DNA of 64,000 nucleotides, from positions 17,980,001-18,044,000 of the forward strand of contig OU964934.1 of the NCBI GenBank assembly GCA_918807975.1, written 5' to 3'. The first letter of the stretch is position 1, and every line of letters begins with the position of its first letter. Under the pieces are notes generated by a model. That model worked only from the letters and a program-made list of their open reading frames with translations. It was not told where the DNA came from and ran no database searches. Below are positions 10,936-20,412 of the stretch, one piece after another. Source of the DNA: Aplidium turbinatum (Eukaryota; Chordata; Ascidiacea; Aplousobranchia; Polyclinidae). A program made the position numbers and the translations under genes.

Positions 10936-11670
10936 CAGAGTTTCCCAAACTGTGGTCCGCGGACCATTGGTGGTCCGCGACGACTGCACAGGTAGTCCGT
11001 GGCAATATGACAAGAAATTAGAAAGTCACACATATACGTTGTACAGTACGTACCCTGTTAAAGATAATTGCCGCAGTTCTTAATTAATACAGAGTTGATT
11101 TTCTCTGACGTTACACAACATTTGGAATTGCTTTCTGCACATTTCAAGAAGTACTTTTTAAAAGAGACATATGAGAATTTTGACTGCATTTTAAACCCTT
11201 TTGTTGTTACAAAGACTGATCTGTCAGGACGCGAAGAAGAAGAATTAGCTGAATTATCATCTGATCGAAATTTGATGCTTAGTTTCAATCAAACAGCAAT
11301 TGCATCTTTCTGGTTGAGTGTTGTGGAGGATTACCCATTTCTATCGCAAAAGGAAACTAAAATTTTATTGCCTTTTGTCACAACCTACATGTGTGAGACA
11401 GCATTTTCAGCTCTTACCAACATGAAGACAAAATACAAATCCAGACTTTCTGTGGACCCTAACTGACAAGTTTGCCTTTGACAAATAACTCCAAGAATTG
11501 ATGACTTATGCAACAAGAAGCAACTCCATCCGTCTCATTAATGTTGTCAGTTTTTTAAATAAACAAAGTTCGAATTTGTTCATTTTTATCTTTGTATTGG
11601 AATTGAGGGTCCGCGAATAAACAGATTCACAAATAGTGTTCGGTGGCCCAAAAAAGTTTGGGAAACCCTG
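10936..11670 (+). mobile_element. hAT element with transposase C-terminal remnant
   Basis: The 735 bp element has ends CAGAGTTTCCCAAACT / AGTTTGGGAAACCCTG and a perfect 8-bp duplication CTCTAAAC (10928-10935, 11671-11678). It keeps the frame 11068-11466, whose end contains KILLPFVTTYMCETAFSALT followed by K-T-K-Y, the hAT dimerisation region of the ZBED5/FAM200-like type. The N-terminal catalytic part is gone. Confidence 0.92.
11068..11466 (+). pseudogene. hAT transposase C-terminal fragment
   Basis: It reads 132 residues without a stop, including LSAHFKKYF, SFNQTAIASFWLSV and the FVTTYMCETAFSAL dimerisation core. It lacks the BED finger and most of the RNase-H-like fold of a full transposase of about 600 residues, so it is an internally deleted derivative. 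Confidence 0.85.
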
Positions 11671-11766
11671 CTCTAAACATCCAAGTTTAACAATAATTGA
11701 GCTTGCATGAGGAGGAAGACAAGCACCTTCACGTGGTCCCCCCGTCACTAACATACGAAATCATAA

Positions 11767-13143
11767 ATGAAACGTGTGCGAAACGAAGCTTGTCAAACAA
11801 GAGCTAACGAGACTGTTCAGCGCAGGGTGGGTAGGGGAATGACCTTTTCAGGGCACGGCAGTGCTCGCACTGTCGAAAAGTACCGACCACCCACCGTACT
11901 GCAGCTGAACACCGAGGGCATCACGGCCAGCAAGCTCAGCATCATCGAGCACCTGGCCACCAAGCATCAAGCCCTCATCATCCTTCTCCAGGAGACCCAC
12001 TGCACATCTGTGGATAAGTTGGTACTAACCAACTTCACACTCGCAGGCGCAACTTGCAGCAGGAAACACGGCCTCGCCATGTTTGTCCATGACCGGCTGA
12101 GCTGGTCCTTGGTTGATCAATCCCAAGCTCAATCGGAGATCGAGTGGCTTTGTGTTGATATAGCAGGCTACAACATCGTCAATGTCTACAAGCCTCCACC
12201 TTCGCGGATAACATCAACAGCCATCCCAGTGTTCCCCCACCCCAGCCTCTACGCTGGCGACTTTAACTGCCACCAAACTGACTGGGGCTACAACTCCATC
12301 AACAACGACGGAGAAAGTCTGGCCGCTTGGGCAACCAACAACAACCTCGCCCTCTTATACGATCCTAAGGGCGCAGCGAGCTTCCTCTCCGGTCGTTGGA
12401 ACACTGGCACGAACCCAGACCTGGCTTTTGCAAGGGATGACCCCGATGATCGCCAGCCGGACAGACGTGTGCTAGAGAAGTTCCCAAGGTCTCAAAATCG
12501 ACTCTGGCTTATCATGTCCCCCTTGCTCGCCACACCTATTCCGAGCAAGCCTGTCAAGCGATGGAACTTCAGAAAGGCCGATTGGGAATACTACAGCTTC
12601 CTCACAAACGAAGCTACGCAGTACCTCCCATCCCCACACACCATCAAAGTGGACGAAGCCTACCAGGACTTCTGTGATGCAATCATATCTGCGGCAAAAG
12701 ACTCCATCCGGCGAGGTCGACGGAAAAGCTACATACCTTGCTGGGATGTGAAGTGCGACAGGCTCTACTGCGACTTCCTCCGTTCCCCCCAGGGCACCGC
12801 CACCTCCAACTCAGCAACAGCCCTGCTGGCAAGATTGCATTCAAAGAGGAAGGAGCGCTGGACAGAAGCCATCGACTCAATCGACTTCACGCACTCCAGC
12901 CGCACAGCATGGAGTACACTCAACAACCTCACTGGCAGATCATGTGCCCCTTGTCGCCAATGCCCCATTTCAGCAAATGCCATCGCCTCACAACTTGTAA
13001 AAAATGGAGTGCACAGAACAAGAGACCGTGAATCAGACAAGTCCATCCTCAAGGAAATGACGGAACTCTGGAAGGTCCCAACACCTATCGAAGGCAACAT
13101 CTCTGGTGAGTTTACCCCAGAGGAACTTGCCTCTGTCCTCTAG
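11767..13143 (+). pseudogene. LINE pol: AP endonuclease region
   Basis: The reading frame contains endonuclease landmarks: LQLNTEGI, LLQETHC (catalytic Glu), YAGDFNCHQTDWG (Asp/Asn pair) and NPDLAFARDD. The linker KPVKRWNFRKADWEYYS leads towards the RT. A TAG after ASVL at 13141 ends the frame just before HLKPGKSPG of the RT, and a second stop lies in the same frame some 90 nt on. The copy is therefore dead. Confidence 0.85.
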
Positions 13144-13181
13144 CACCTAAAGCCAGGCAAATCCCCGGGCCTTGACCACCT

Positions 13182-14396
13182 ATGCCCGGAACTAATACTC
13201 CAAGCTGCCCCCACTATGAGGTCCTGATTAAAAGACTTCCTTTCCTGCTGCTTGCGTCACCTGCGCATCCCAAGAATCTGGAGAAGAGCCCTAGTGATTG
13301 CAGTCCCAAAGCCGAAAAAGCCCCCAGGGGATCCGAAGAGCTACCGTCCCATCTCTCTGCTCTGTACCCCTTCAAGATACTCGAGAGACTTATCTACGCC
13401 CGTGTCGAACCGATAATAGACCCTCAACTCCCCCGGGAACAAGCCGGCTTTCGCCGCGGAAGATCAACCGTAGACCAGGTCACTCTGATGACCCAAGACA
13501 TCGAGGACAGCTTCTCGGCAAAAAAGAAGGCTGGCGCTGTGTTTGTCGATCTCACGGCTGCCTACGACACTGTATGGCTCAGCGGCCTTACCTGCAAACT
13601 ACTCCGTCTCCTTCCTGACAGGCACATGGTCCATATGATTATGGAACTTGTGCAAAACCGCAGCTTTACCCTCTCCACCGGTAGCGGCCGACGAAGTAGA
13701 CTACGTCGACTCAGGAACGGCGTCCCACAGGGCTCTGTCCTGGCTCCCCTCCTCTTTACCACATACATCTATGACCTGCCTGACACCATCTCCAGGAAGT
13801 ATGCTTACGCAGGCGACCTGGCTCTCCTACATCCAGCCGGAGATTGGCAGCCAATGGAGAGAAACCTAAGCCAGGACATGTCAACTATATTAACATATCT
13901 CCAGAAATGGAAGCTACAGCTCAGCAAGGCAAAGACAGTGTCGGCGGCCTTCCATCTAAACAACAAGGAAGCAAAACGTGAGATCAACATCACCACCGAT
14001 GACGAACACCTCCCCTACTGCGCCGAACCCACCTACCTCGGCGTAACCCTGGACAGGTCACTCACGTACCGACGACACCTGGAGTCACTGCGCAAAAAAC
14101 TATCTGCGAGCGTTGCACTTTTGAGGCGGCTGGCGGGTTCCGGCTGGGGAGCTCACGCAAAAACCCTTCGCACAGCTACCTTGGCCCTCGTCCATTCTAC
14201 CGCCGAGTACTGCGCACCAGTGTGGTGCCGCAGCTCTCACACCCGCCACATTGACACCGCCATCAACGACGCACTACGCACTGTGACTGGATGCCTGCGT
14301 CCCACTCCAACGGACTGCCTTCCCATCCTTGCAGGCATCCAACCTGCTGAGCTTCGCCGTAAAGGAGCCATGATTTCCCTTGCTCGTCGGCGCTGA
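13182..14396 (+). pseudogene. LINE pol: reverse transcriptase region
   Basis: From about 13370 the frame carries ILERLIYARVEP, EQAGFRRGRSTVDQ, AVFVDLTAAYDTVW and NGVPQGSVLAPLLF. The catalytic box reads YAGD instead of YADD, so one catalytic Asp is lost. The sequence upstream of 13370 in this frame is out of register; the RT start (HLKPGKSPGLDHLCPE, KSYRPISLLC) lies in the frame of 11767. Confidence 0.88.
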
Positions 14397-14473
14397 ACCC
14401 CGACCACCTCCTCCACAGTACATTCCAGCGCCTACCTGCAGAACAGCAGCGACTGAAATCAAGACACCCATTT

Positions 14474-14872
14474 GTGCCCGCCGCACGACAGCTTCTGAAC
14501 AGTGTTGAAGATCTTGGAATAAGTGCGGAACACTGGACGAACTACACATGGAACACGGAGTGGAAAAACAACACCTCCCGACTCCGTGATTTCTTACCCG
14601 ACGTCGATCCCCACCCTCCGGGAATGTCCCTCACAAGACTTGCGTGGGTCCGGCTTAACCGCCTACGAACCGGCGTCGGTCGCTTTCGTTCAGACATGTG
14701 CAGATGGGGCCTGGCTCCCTCACCGGGATGCGAGTGTGGTGCCACAGACCAGACAGTAGACCATGTCGTCCATGACTGCCCAATCCATCAACCACCACAT
14801 GGAACGCTTGGACTGAAAGCCCTGGATGACGAGACTATCGAGTGGCTGATGGCCTCATGCCCAAACATATAG
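14474..14872 (+). pseudogene. LINE pol: C-terminal cysteine-rich end
   Basis: A third frame continues the same protein: RLAWVRLNRLRTGVGRF, then CECGATDQTVDHVVHDCP with a CxC...H...C zinc-knuckle-like spacing. Homologous 3' ends occur at 21955-22350, 22390-23012 and 37810-38035, so this LINE family left several stubs here. Confidence 0.85.
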
Positions 14873-14943
14873 TCCGGAAGAAAGCTCATACGACGAAGAA
14901 GAAGCTTGCATCAATGGCGGGCTATTCAACGATGCGAACTTAC

Positions 14944-14970
14944 AATTCATCTGGGCAGTAACTTGGTTGT
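14944..14970 (-). pseudogene. Truncated RTK-A kinase exon stub
   Basis: Next to the donor GTAAGT (14938-14943 read on minus) the coding end matches the 3' end of RTK-B exon 61632-61846 (C-P-D-E plus a phase-2 TT). Homology stops at about 14970, where plus-strand lectin-exon sequence begins. Confidence 0.8.
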
Positions 14971-14971
14971 T

Positions 14972-15140
14972 ATCATGTGAATATTATATCCGATCAAATG
15001 TAAATTCCCTTGTAGTTACTTACGATGCTGCAAACCAGGTTTGCTTGAGGCTCAATTTCAGCGTAGCAATGATAAAAAATCATACACAACAGGAAGATGA
15101 GTTTACCAAATTATTGGTTGAAGAGTATGGTGAAAGTCTT
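14972..15140 (+). pseudogene. Orphan C-type lectin-like exon fragment
   Basis: The plus-strand reading CEYYIRSNVNSLVVTYDAAN continues to LAMIKNHTQQ-like sequence (VAMIKNHTQQEDEF) and EEYGESL, then the donor GTAAGT at 15141. The acceptor and first codons are cut off by the junction at about 14971. No partner exon lies downstream on this strand. Confidence 0.85.
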
Positions 15141-15590
15141 GTAAGTAGAACGTTGTAATAATGACAGGTAGCTAGCTATGTTATAGAAAATTGTTTAAGC
15201 ACACATTGATGTACATTTGGAGAGTTGATTGGTATAGAACTTTTGGGTTAACTTTCATTTGTGTATATACATTTGGGTTTTGTATCGCATTTACGTGCAC
15301 AATACAAAGATATTGTAAACCAAGTTAGCTCTTCGCATTCAGGCTATACTGCCTGGTTGGTAAAGATTTAAGTTTGTTACCGGAATGCATGGAAGTCAAC
15401 CTTCATGTCCACCTTCTGGCACGTCATTATGTGTCTTGTCAAGACACAATCATTTATGATAATGCACTTTTTGTTCTTTTTCCAGCAAATAGAAAATATT
15501 TTATAGAGTTCATTGTCTCCAACATTGCATTTATGACATAACAATTTGTTTAGCATTATGATGTAAGAGTTGTAGTTGGCAATTATCATC
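14972..15590 (+). repeat. Inverted fragment of a third receptor copy
   Basis: This block is the reverse complement of a stretch like 55090-55655 of copy B, including part of lectin exon 2 and its downstream intron. It differs from both A and B in the lectin peptide, so it comes from a third paralogue. Around 15378-15430 it carries extra sequence resembling SINE family 2. Confidence 0.85.
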
Positions 15591-16039
15591 ACTATCATTA
15601 TGTTCCTTCCTCGTACTGAGGGTTGGATACAATGCGCTCTTATTCTCGACCATGAGCTGTGCGTACTGCACTTTCGTAACTTAATTTTGTCCATTTAGTG
15701 GTGTTTGTTGTCCAAATCATTCTTGGTCTGCCTTTGTTTCTTTTATCGTTTATCTCCCTTCTATTAATAATCTTTGTAACGAGTTTTTCCTTATTGTGTG
15801 CCCGAAATACTTCAATTTTCTTCTTTTGACTATTTGTAAAAGAAATTTTCTTGAATTGAGTTTAGAGAGTACTTCATCGTTAGTGATCTTTTGTTTCCAT
15901 GAAATTTTTAACATTTGCCTGTATGTCCAGAGCTCGAAGGCATCGATCCGTTTCTTTGTTTTTTGTGACATTGTCCAAGTTTCAGAATTGTATGAAAGGG
16001 TTGACCAAATATAGCATTTTAATATGCTTTGACGAATTG

Positions 16040-17140
16040 AAACAATGAAAACTATTAATACTACAAAAAGTGCTCAATGCTAGGCAAAAAGGCAAAGCAG
16101 AGCGAATTAAAATCTGAAGCCTTTACAAATTGTTTCACCTAACGGATCATCAGAAGGTCTTAATTTGAATAAGACCTTCTGATGATCCGTTAGGTGAAAC
16201 AATTTGTAAAGGCTTCAGATAGTAATAACTAGGGCCATTTTTATATGACCTTAAAAAATCAATAATATGACTTTATTTTTTGAAAAATATGACTTTATAT
16301 GACTTTATGTGAAAATCGTTTATTTTTACATGCGAATAACGTCACTCACCGAACTAAAGAGTAAAACATACGCAACATAACAGTAATACACATCCATTTT
16401 TATTTTAAACCACTGTTGTAGTACAGTTTCATGTAGTGTGGAATGTTAGAGTCTTTGAAGTTACGATTTGGACGTGAAATGACTTTAGTAAGGAAAATGA
16501 GCGCTCCACAGACGCTGACGTGGGTTGACACTTCTGCAGTTTTGCATAAAGCGCTGGTGAAATGTCTTGTCATTGTAGCTCCATAATTTGTTTCACATCG
16601 TTTTTGTCCAATCGCTTCTTAATGTAATTTTTGAGCTCAAGCGGATCTTTTCAGAAATCAAGGGCATTTAGATCAGCATGGGCCTCTTTGATGGTGTAGC
16701 CTACGTACAACTTTCCATTTTGAGTATTAAGTTTGAAATATTGTTGTAGTGGAGGCATATTTCTGTTAACTGACTACTGACTAGTCAACTTTGGATCGTT
16801 GACAGAATTTTTGACGCTCTTTACAGTGACTCTTTACTTTCTTAGTGGTTAATTGCTTCACTGCTTAAATTGGTACTTTTTATTTAAAGTATACAACGGT
16901 ATGACTTTATAACTCAAAAATATGACTATATAACTTAAAAAGCTGATTTATGACCTAACCAGGAAAATATGACTTTATATGACTTCATAACTTTCTTATT
17001 ATACCTCGTAGGGATGCGGTTTTTGCGTTAAAATTGATTTCACGACTTACTGATGCATAGAAAAAAATATGACTTTAATGACTTTAAATGGCCCTAGTAA
17101 TAACTATATTTGATTTAATTCGCTCTGCTTTGACGAATTG
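16040..17140. mobile_element. Foldback element (hairpin family), carrying a nested hAT
   Basis: Outer inverted arms share AAGCAGAGCGAATTA (left at about 16095, complement at about 17114-17129). Inside is a near-perfect hairpin at 16114-16218 with 49-bp arms around a 7-bp loop, centred on GGATCATCAGAAGG. Related copies lie at 26400-26470 and 36890-37310. The hAT 16230-17096 is inserted in it. Confidence 0.75.
16230..17096 (-). mobile_element. hAT element with decayed transposase C-terminus
   Basis: The 867 bp element has ends TAGGGCCATTT / AAATGGCCCTA and an 8-bp duplication GTAATAAC (16222-16229, 17097-17104). On the minus strand the broken frame includes SASVERSFS, the hAT dimerisation signature. 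Many TATGACTTTAT repeats lie near both ends and could be transposase binding sites. Confidence 0.88.
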
Positions 17141-17954
17141 ATATATTTAAACGTTGATTGATTAAAATATTTTTCATTTTTCCAAATGTAGTTCTTGCAA
17201 TTTCTATCCGTCTTAGAATTTCATGTTCACACCTCCCATCTTCAGTTATTAATGTCTAAGATATAAAAAAGATTTTGCTTTTTGTATAAATTCATTGTCA
17301 ATTATAATTTGTAGTACTGGAGTGTCTTTGATGGTCAAATATTTTTCCTCTTTGATGGTCAAATGTTAGTAGCTGCATCATTTAAGGTTTCTTTAATTTC
17401 ATTCCAACTTCTATCTATAGTTTCTTGTGTAATTACTTGAGGAATTTCTGTTTGCTGTAATAATTCAAACTTATTGTTTAGTGTAATACTGCATTTCTCT
17501 CGATATTGTTCATTTTTATGCATGGTCATTAGGGTGAATCGTTTTTTAACTTTTTTTCTTAATTGCTTATTAATAGTGCGAAGTTGTGCACGGAAAAGTT
17601 GTGCACTGAGATTGTAAGCACAACACAAAATTTTTTTTTTTAAATTGTGATATCTTGGAATGCCCCAAAAAAGTTGAAATATTAGAAAAAGTGGAAAATT
17701 TCCAAAAATTTTATTTTTCGTTTTAGTTTTTAATCGCTTCAGAAAATTTCCGAAAATCAATATTTACTTCGCATTGCTGATTTCATGGTTGTCTGTATCC
17801 TGTTCAATAACATGAATATTCACCAACGTTTGCTGCCTTCCCCCTTAGTGCGGGCTTTTTGTATGTTATGTAGGTAACACAGCACACACTTGACTTACTG
17901 CAGGTTTCAAGCTGTATCTCTCTCACTCAGCTACACGGATCGCAAATCGATCTC

Positions 17955-18625
17955 ATGACGACGACCATAACTCTAATTTCGTACCACGATACCAGACTTG
18001 TGGCGATGCGTTCGATGGCACTTATGTGTGATCGCTATGCCATCACTGATCAAGCAGCGGCCGCTGTAGCGTCTGCTGCATTGCACGACGTAGGTATGGT
18101 AACGGTTATAATAATCATTCGCTATCTCCGCTTGCAGCAGATTGCGCATCAACATGGGTTACTTGATAGGGTTCCATGTGATTTTATGAGCCGTACTTCT
18201 TCCATGCTGGCTCAAGACAGATTGAAAGAGGGTGATATGTCACCAGATTATTACCCGATTTATCCTCACTGCGTTATGCAAGAAAGAACAAAATCGGTAC
18301 CCTTTGTAAAGTCTTTGGTATGACCCGACCTGGAATCGAACCCAGGGCTACCAGCACCAGAGCCGAAGGCGATAACCACTGAGCCACGGGTGCTGGTTAC
18401 GGTTACGGTTAGTGCTGATAAAACTGGCAGCCTATTATTGATAGAAACAAAGTTCGGGGATCAAGAAGTAGAAATCGAGAAGAATTGCAAGAGTCGGGGT
18501 CGGATGTTTTACACGGTTTGTATTTAGATGGCAGAAAAGACAAGACATCAAAGATTAAAGTAGACGATCATGGGGTGTCTCACAGAAGATCTGTTGTTGA
18601 AGAGCATGTGATTGTGTAGCGATCC
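17955..18625 (+). pseudogene. Gene fragment of unknown, probably mobile, origin, split by a SINE
   Basis: Two pieces read as one protein: ALMCDRYAITDQAAAAVASA up to about 18105, and after the SINE, from about 18425, IDRNKVRGSRSRNREELQ and GLYLDGRKDKTSKIKV up to the stop near 18618. The word pattern resembles transposon-linked proteins seen in many invertebrates, but I cannot name the family. No splice sites suggest a host gene. Confidence 0.45.
18107..18400 (-). mobile_element. tRNA-derived SINE (family 3)
   Basis: On the minus strand the tRNA-like head runs from about 18395 to 18315 with GTGGCTCAGTGGTTATCGCC (A box) and GGGTTCGATTCCAGG (B box). The tail ends in AATGATTATTATAACC. Flanks GTAACGGTTA and GTTACGGTTA look like an imperfect target duplication. 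It interrupts the 17955-18625 frame. Confidence 0.75.
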
Positions 18626-18748
18626 ATTATTTCAACATATAAGTTTTCCTGCCTTTTACTAAAGTTTCTGTAATTTTCCATGCAACTGCTCCCAAAGAAA
18701 ATAGAAAAAAGGGCGCACACAATAAAATGGTTTGTTCGTCCTTTGACG

Positions 18749-18856
18749 AGAGCTCTATCACATCAAACCAGCTCAATTAGACAAAGAGCTCTATCACATC
18801 AAACCAGCTCAATTAGACAAAGAGCTTGATCACATTAAACCAGCCCAGTTAGACCA
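18749..18856. repeat. 36-bp tandem repeat, three copies
   Basis: The units start AGAGCTCTATCACATCAAAC at 18749 and 18785, with a diverged third at 18821. The first two are identical. No coding role is seen. Confidence 0.85.
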
Positions 18857-19397
18857 GTTCAGCTCTCAGAAAACATTAAATTGTTTGTTTACTTAAAATG
18901 TAATAATTCGTGATAATGTTTTACTGTTCTGCAATTTCACTATTCTGTACTGTATAAATTTAATTTGTGTTAGAGACCTACAATATTATACGAACACCTT
19001 CTGATAACTTAAAATTATAATTCGAATAACAATTGTGTGGAAATTAGATAATGGAGTCAGATAGCCAAACTAGCTAAATTAAATAAATAGAAATTTCATC
19101 AGGCAGTTAGACAGCCTTCATCTTAATTCAATTTATAAACAAACCATTCTCATACTTAAATATAAACTATCCTTACACTTAAATAACCTAAATATAATAT
19201 TACCACATTTTTATAAGTTACGCTAAATAAAATATAACCACAATTGCACCATACCGCAGATACACAGAACATCTACAGTCAAATTATTTTAATGATAATT
19301 TTAATGCTTGGTTGATTGTTTATTATTCTATAATTCTACAGCTATTAAGCTTCTTTTTTCACTTCACGTTTCACTGTGTATCAAATTTAAAAGAATG

Positions 19398-19641
19398 CAA
19401 AGGCAACCTAAAGGCAACCTAAAGGAAACCTAAAGGCAACCTAAAGGCAACCTAAAGGCAACCTAAAGGCAACCTAAAGGAAACCTAAAGGCAACCTAAA
19501 GGCAACCTAAAGGCAACCTAAAGGCAACCTAAAGGCAACCTAAAGGCAACCTAAAGGCAACCTAAAGGCAACCTAAAGGCAACCTAAAGGCAGCCTAAAG
19601 GCAACCTAAAGGCAACCTAAGGCAGCCTAAAGGAAACCTAA
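19398..19641. repeat. 11-bp minisatellite, about 22 copies
   Basis: The unit AAAGGCAACCT repeats in register with few changes (GGAAACCT and GGCAGCCT variants). The unit is short, GC-richer than its surroundings and strand-biased (no CpG). Confidence 0.95.
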
Positions 19642-19999
19642 ACCGACAACAAAACAAACGAAGACGTTTCAAAACAAGTAGAACAAAATGGTTCACTCTT
19701 GAGACAATAAAGAAACAACAATTATAATTTTTTTACACATCATTTCATCTCAACAACTGGAAAAAGTTATTTGTGGCAAGATTATAGGCAATAGAAAACG
19801 TGCATGAAAAAGCAAAACATATACAGAGCAACTTACAAACTAAATATAAATAGTTAAATATAAATAATAAAAATCATTAAATATATCTGCCAAATAAGAC
19901 AGCATTTCGTAGTTAAAGATCAAGGTTTCATTAAATTTGCTAGCTCAAACTAAAATAAGCTCGTTTTTGCATCAATCATACTGTAGATGAATTTTTCGT

Positions 20000-20160
20000 C
20001 GTCTCCAGGCTAATGCTGGGTGGTTGAAGATTTATATTAAGTGCATCTTCATCGCCATCTTGAAGCATTGTGTCGCCAATGATAGAGCCGAATGCCCTTG
20101 ATGAAACCTGAACCCACGCCCTTCCGAACGTCGTGAGAAGTTCTCAATACTCAGCTACGT
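20000..20160 (-). mobile_element. tRNA-derived SINE (family 2) fragment
   Basis: On minus, a degenerate tRNA-like head (TAGCTGAGTATTGAG and GGGTTCAGGTTTC) is followed by a tail AACCACCCAGCATTAGCCTG. The same tail occurs at 36300-36345 (plus) and 52030-52065 (minus). Confidence 0.6.
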
Positions 20161-20236
20161 ACATCAATCATACAATGAAACAAACAAATTCTCGAATACA
20201 GCATTGTGTGAACGGACAATGAATAGCCATTCAATA

Positions 20237-20242
20237 TTTAAT
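20237..20242 (-). promoter_or_regulatory. Candidate polyadenylation signal of RPTP-B
   Basis: An ATTAAA hexamer on the minus strand lies about 95 nt past the RPTP-B stop. It is the nearest variant signal I see; no canonical AATAAA lies closer. Confidence 0.3.
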
Positions 20243-20337
20243 GCATAAAAATGACAGCATTTGGCAATGGATGATGACGCAAAGTTGTCAGTGTTTGTCC
20301 TTTGAATTACTTTTTTGCATGAATCAATTTCGCATGT

Positions 20338-20412
20338 TCATCTAAAATTGCTATATGGATCGAACGTTGCAATATGATCTTTCATTGTTGCGTAGCAAAG
20401 TCTATAAAGCTC
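20338..20412 (-). CDS. RPTP-B exon 25: end of D2 and stop
   Basis: After the acceptor TTTCACAG it reads ELYRLCYATMKDHIATFDPY then SNFR and TGA (20338-20340). It matches the closing QYxFCY...FDxYxNF motif of RPTP second domains. Phase 0. Confidence 0.92.
   Translation of the reverse strand, partial: ELYRLCYATMKDHIATFDPYSNFR

Larger units (their letters stand above)
11709..14902 (+). mobile_element. 5'-truncated non-LTR retrotransposon (endonuclease plus RT)
   Basis: The 3.2 kb LINE is visibly more GC-rich than its surroundings. It is flanked by a 9-bp duplication AGCTTGCAT (11700-11708, 14903-14911); copy B has the single site at 61591-61599. Reading runs through an AP endonuclease, a reverse transcriptase and a C-terminal zinc knuckle-like end, across three frames. 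The 3' end is a GAAGAA-type tail. No ORF1 is seen. The clade is in the Jockey/I/CR1 assemblage, not resolved further. Confidence 0.9.
1..14970. repeat. Duplicated receptor segment, copy A
   Basis: Positions 1 to about 10930, plus 11679-11708 and 14903-14970, are colinear with 40884-61650 (copy B). The match covers exons, introns and the spacer between the kinase and phosphatase genes. Copy-specific blocks are mostly mobile elements: in A at 3991-4475, 4982-5566, about 6240-6635, 7717-8543, 10936-11670 and 11709-14902. The left limit is the window edge, so the true unit is larger. The right limit is an inversion junction at about 14970 inside a kinase exon. Confidence 0.9.
10500..14970 (-). 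pseudogene. RTK-A: C-terminal remnant of a receptor tyrosine kinase
   Basis: Two intact exons, 10687-10786 and 10500-10589, encode the last kinase helix and the C-terminal tail, matching RTK-B exons 61277-61376 and 61090-61179. The exon that should precede them survives only as a stub (14944-14970, ending PDE plus the phase-2 donor GTAAGT) before an inversion junction. The intron between stub and next exon has been filled by a hAT (10936-11670) and a LINE (11709-14902). With no catalytic exons attached in this window, this is most likely a non-functional kinase fragment. Use as a 3' end by a rearranged transcript cannot be excluded. Confidence 0.75.
15600..17760 (-). mobile_element. Degenerate non-LTR retrotransposon, interrupted
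   Basis: The minus-strand fragments 17340-17500 (WNEIKETLNDAATNI), 17140-17330 and 15600-16030 read as parts of a LINE pol. The 3' part includes KKRIDAFELWTYRQMLKISW, RRKLKYFGHTIRKNSLQRLL and GRPRMIWTTN, the familiar RT C-terminal block. About 1.1 kb of foldback plus hAT sequence (16040-17140) splits it, and internal parts are missing. Confidence 0.75.
18857..20236. other. Downstream flank of RPTP-B
   Basis: Beyond the minisatellite at 19398-19641 and a SINE at 20000-20160 this AT-rich stretch shows no gene, RNA or further recognisable element. Confidence 0.6.
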
